NCBI RefSeq assembly: GCF_001559775.1
Contig: NZ_LOHX01000292.1
Coordinates: forward strand, 1 to 64,000
DNA: 64,000 nucleotides
DNA from: Streptobacillus felis
Lineage (GTDB): Bacteria > Fusobacteriota > Fusobacteriia > Fusobacteriales > Leptotrichiaceae
Direction: 5' to 3'
Part shown: one piece after another, positions 63,995 to 64,000 of the stretch
Position numbering within the stretch: position 1 is the first letter of the stretch
Layout: each line of letters begins with the position of its first letter
The notes under the pieces: model-generated
The model's database searches: none
What the model saw: the letters and a program-made list of their open reading frames with translations, nothing else
Told to the model about the DNA's origin: nothing
Made by a program: the position numbers and the translations under genes

Positions 63995-64000
63995 TTAATA

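Noticed and set aside
1-64000. CRISPR array, IS element, tRNA or rRNA
   Set aside because: No regularly spaced repeats, transposase-like products, cloverleaf sequences or rRNA stretches were seen in any intergenic region.

Overview
The window is about 70% A+T or more, densely packed with genes, and encodes a mix of diderm and low-GC features: an outer-membrane beta-barrel fragment, many lipoproteins with an SC or AC lipobox, GatCAB, Rex, and AAGGAG or AAGGTGA ribosome binding sites. Together with the extreme AT bias this fits a member of the Fusobacteriota, most likely Leptotrichiaceae (a Sneathia, Streptobacillus or Leptotrichia relative). That placement is an inference from composition and gene content; no rRNA lies in the window. 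No tRNA, IS element, prophage or CRISPR array was seen.

Layout. 3-2632: end of an outer-membrane barrel gene, then a minus-strand GntR/ABC ATPase/ABC permease operon with a strong promoter and a candidate operator. 2665-3552: holA. 3687-15600: a long plus-strand housekeeping run: gatC-gatA-gatB, a PASTA penicillin-binding protein, priA, def, fmt, rex, folD, a CNNM/CorC-type CBS membrane protein (apparently starting at ATT) and apt. 15640-16583: a small minus-strand pair (membrane peptide plus ribbon-helix-helix protein) divergent from an XRE regulator. 16699-22316: M32 carboxypeptidase, an M18 aminopeptidase broken by one in-frame TAG, and potABC without potD. 22480-27954: accessory-looking segment with a double-META lipoprotein, a 48-residue membrane peptide, a TPR-DUF4037 protein with a DUF4125 partner, and a HinfI-like restriction-modification pair. 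27991-46682: thrS, a BI-1 protein, pnp with a structured leader, pgsA, a calcium-type P-ATPase, a TPR lipoprotein, a D,D-carboxypeptidase, lgt, trpS, a lipoprotein, crr, pfkA-pyk, recR, metK and an OppA-like lipoprotein. 46711-49738 (minus): ruvX and alaS.

49975-63968 is a complete maltodextrin module: LacI-type regulator, 4-alpha-glucanotransferase, type I pullulanase, maltodextrin-binding lipoprotein, a small membrane protein, MalF with an unusual coiled-coil N-terminus, MalG, MsmK/MalK-type ATPase, a cyclomaltodextrinase/neopullulanase and a GH31 alpha-glucosidase. None of the four glycosidases or transferases has a signal peptide, so dextrins are apparently imported whole and degraded in the cytoplasm; glucose would enter the pfkA-pyk glycolytic genes. 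A LacI-type operator overlaps the expected transcription start of the binding-protein gene, and hairpins after the binding-protein and ATPase genes probably set the expression ratios.

Promoters are recognisable across the window as TTGnnn, usually a 17-base spacer, then TATAAT or TAAAAT, often with a TGn extension.
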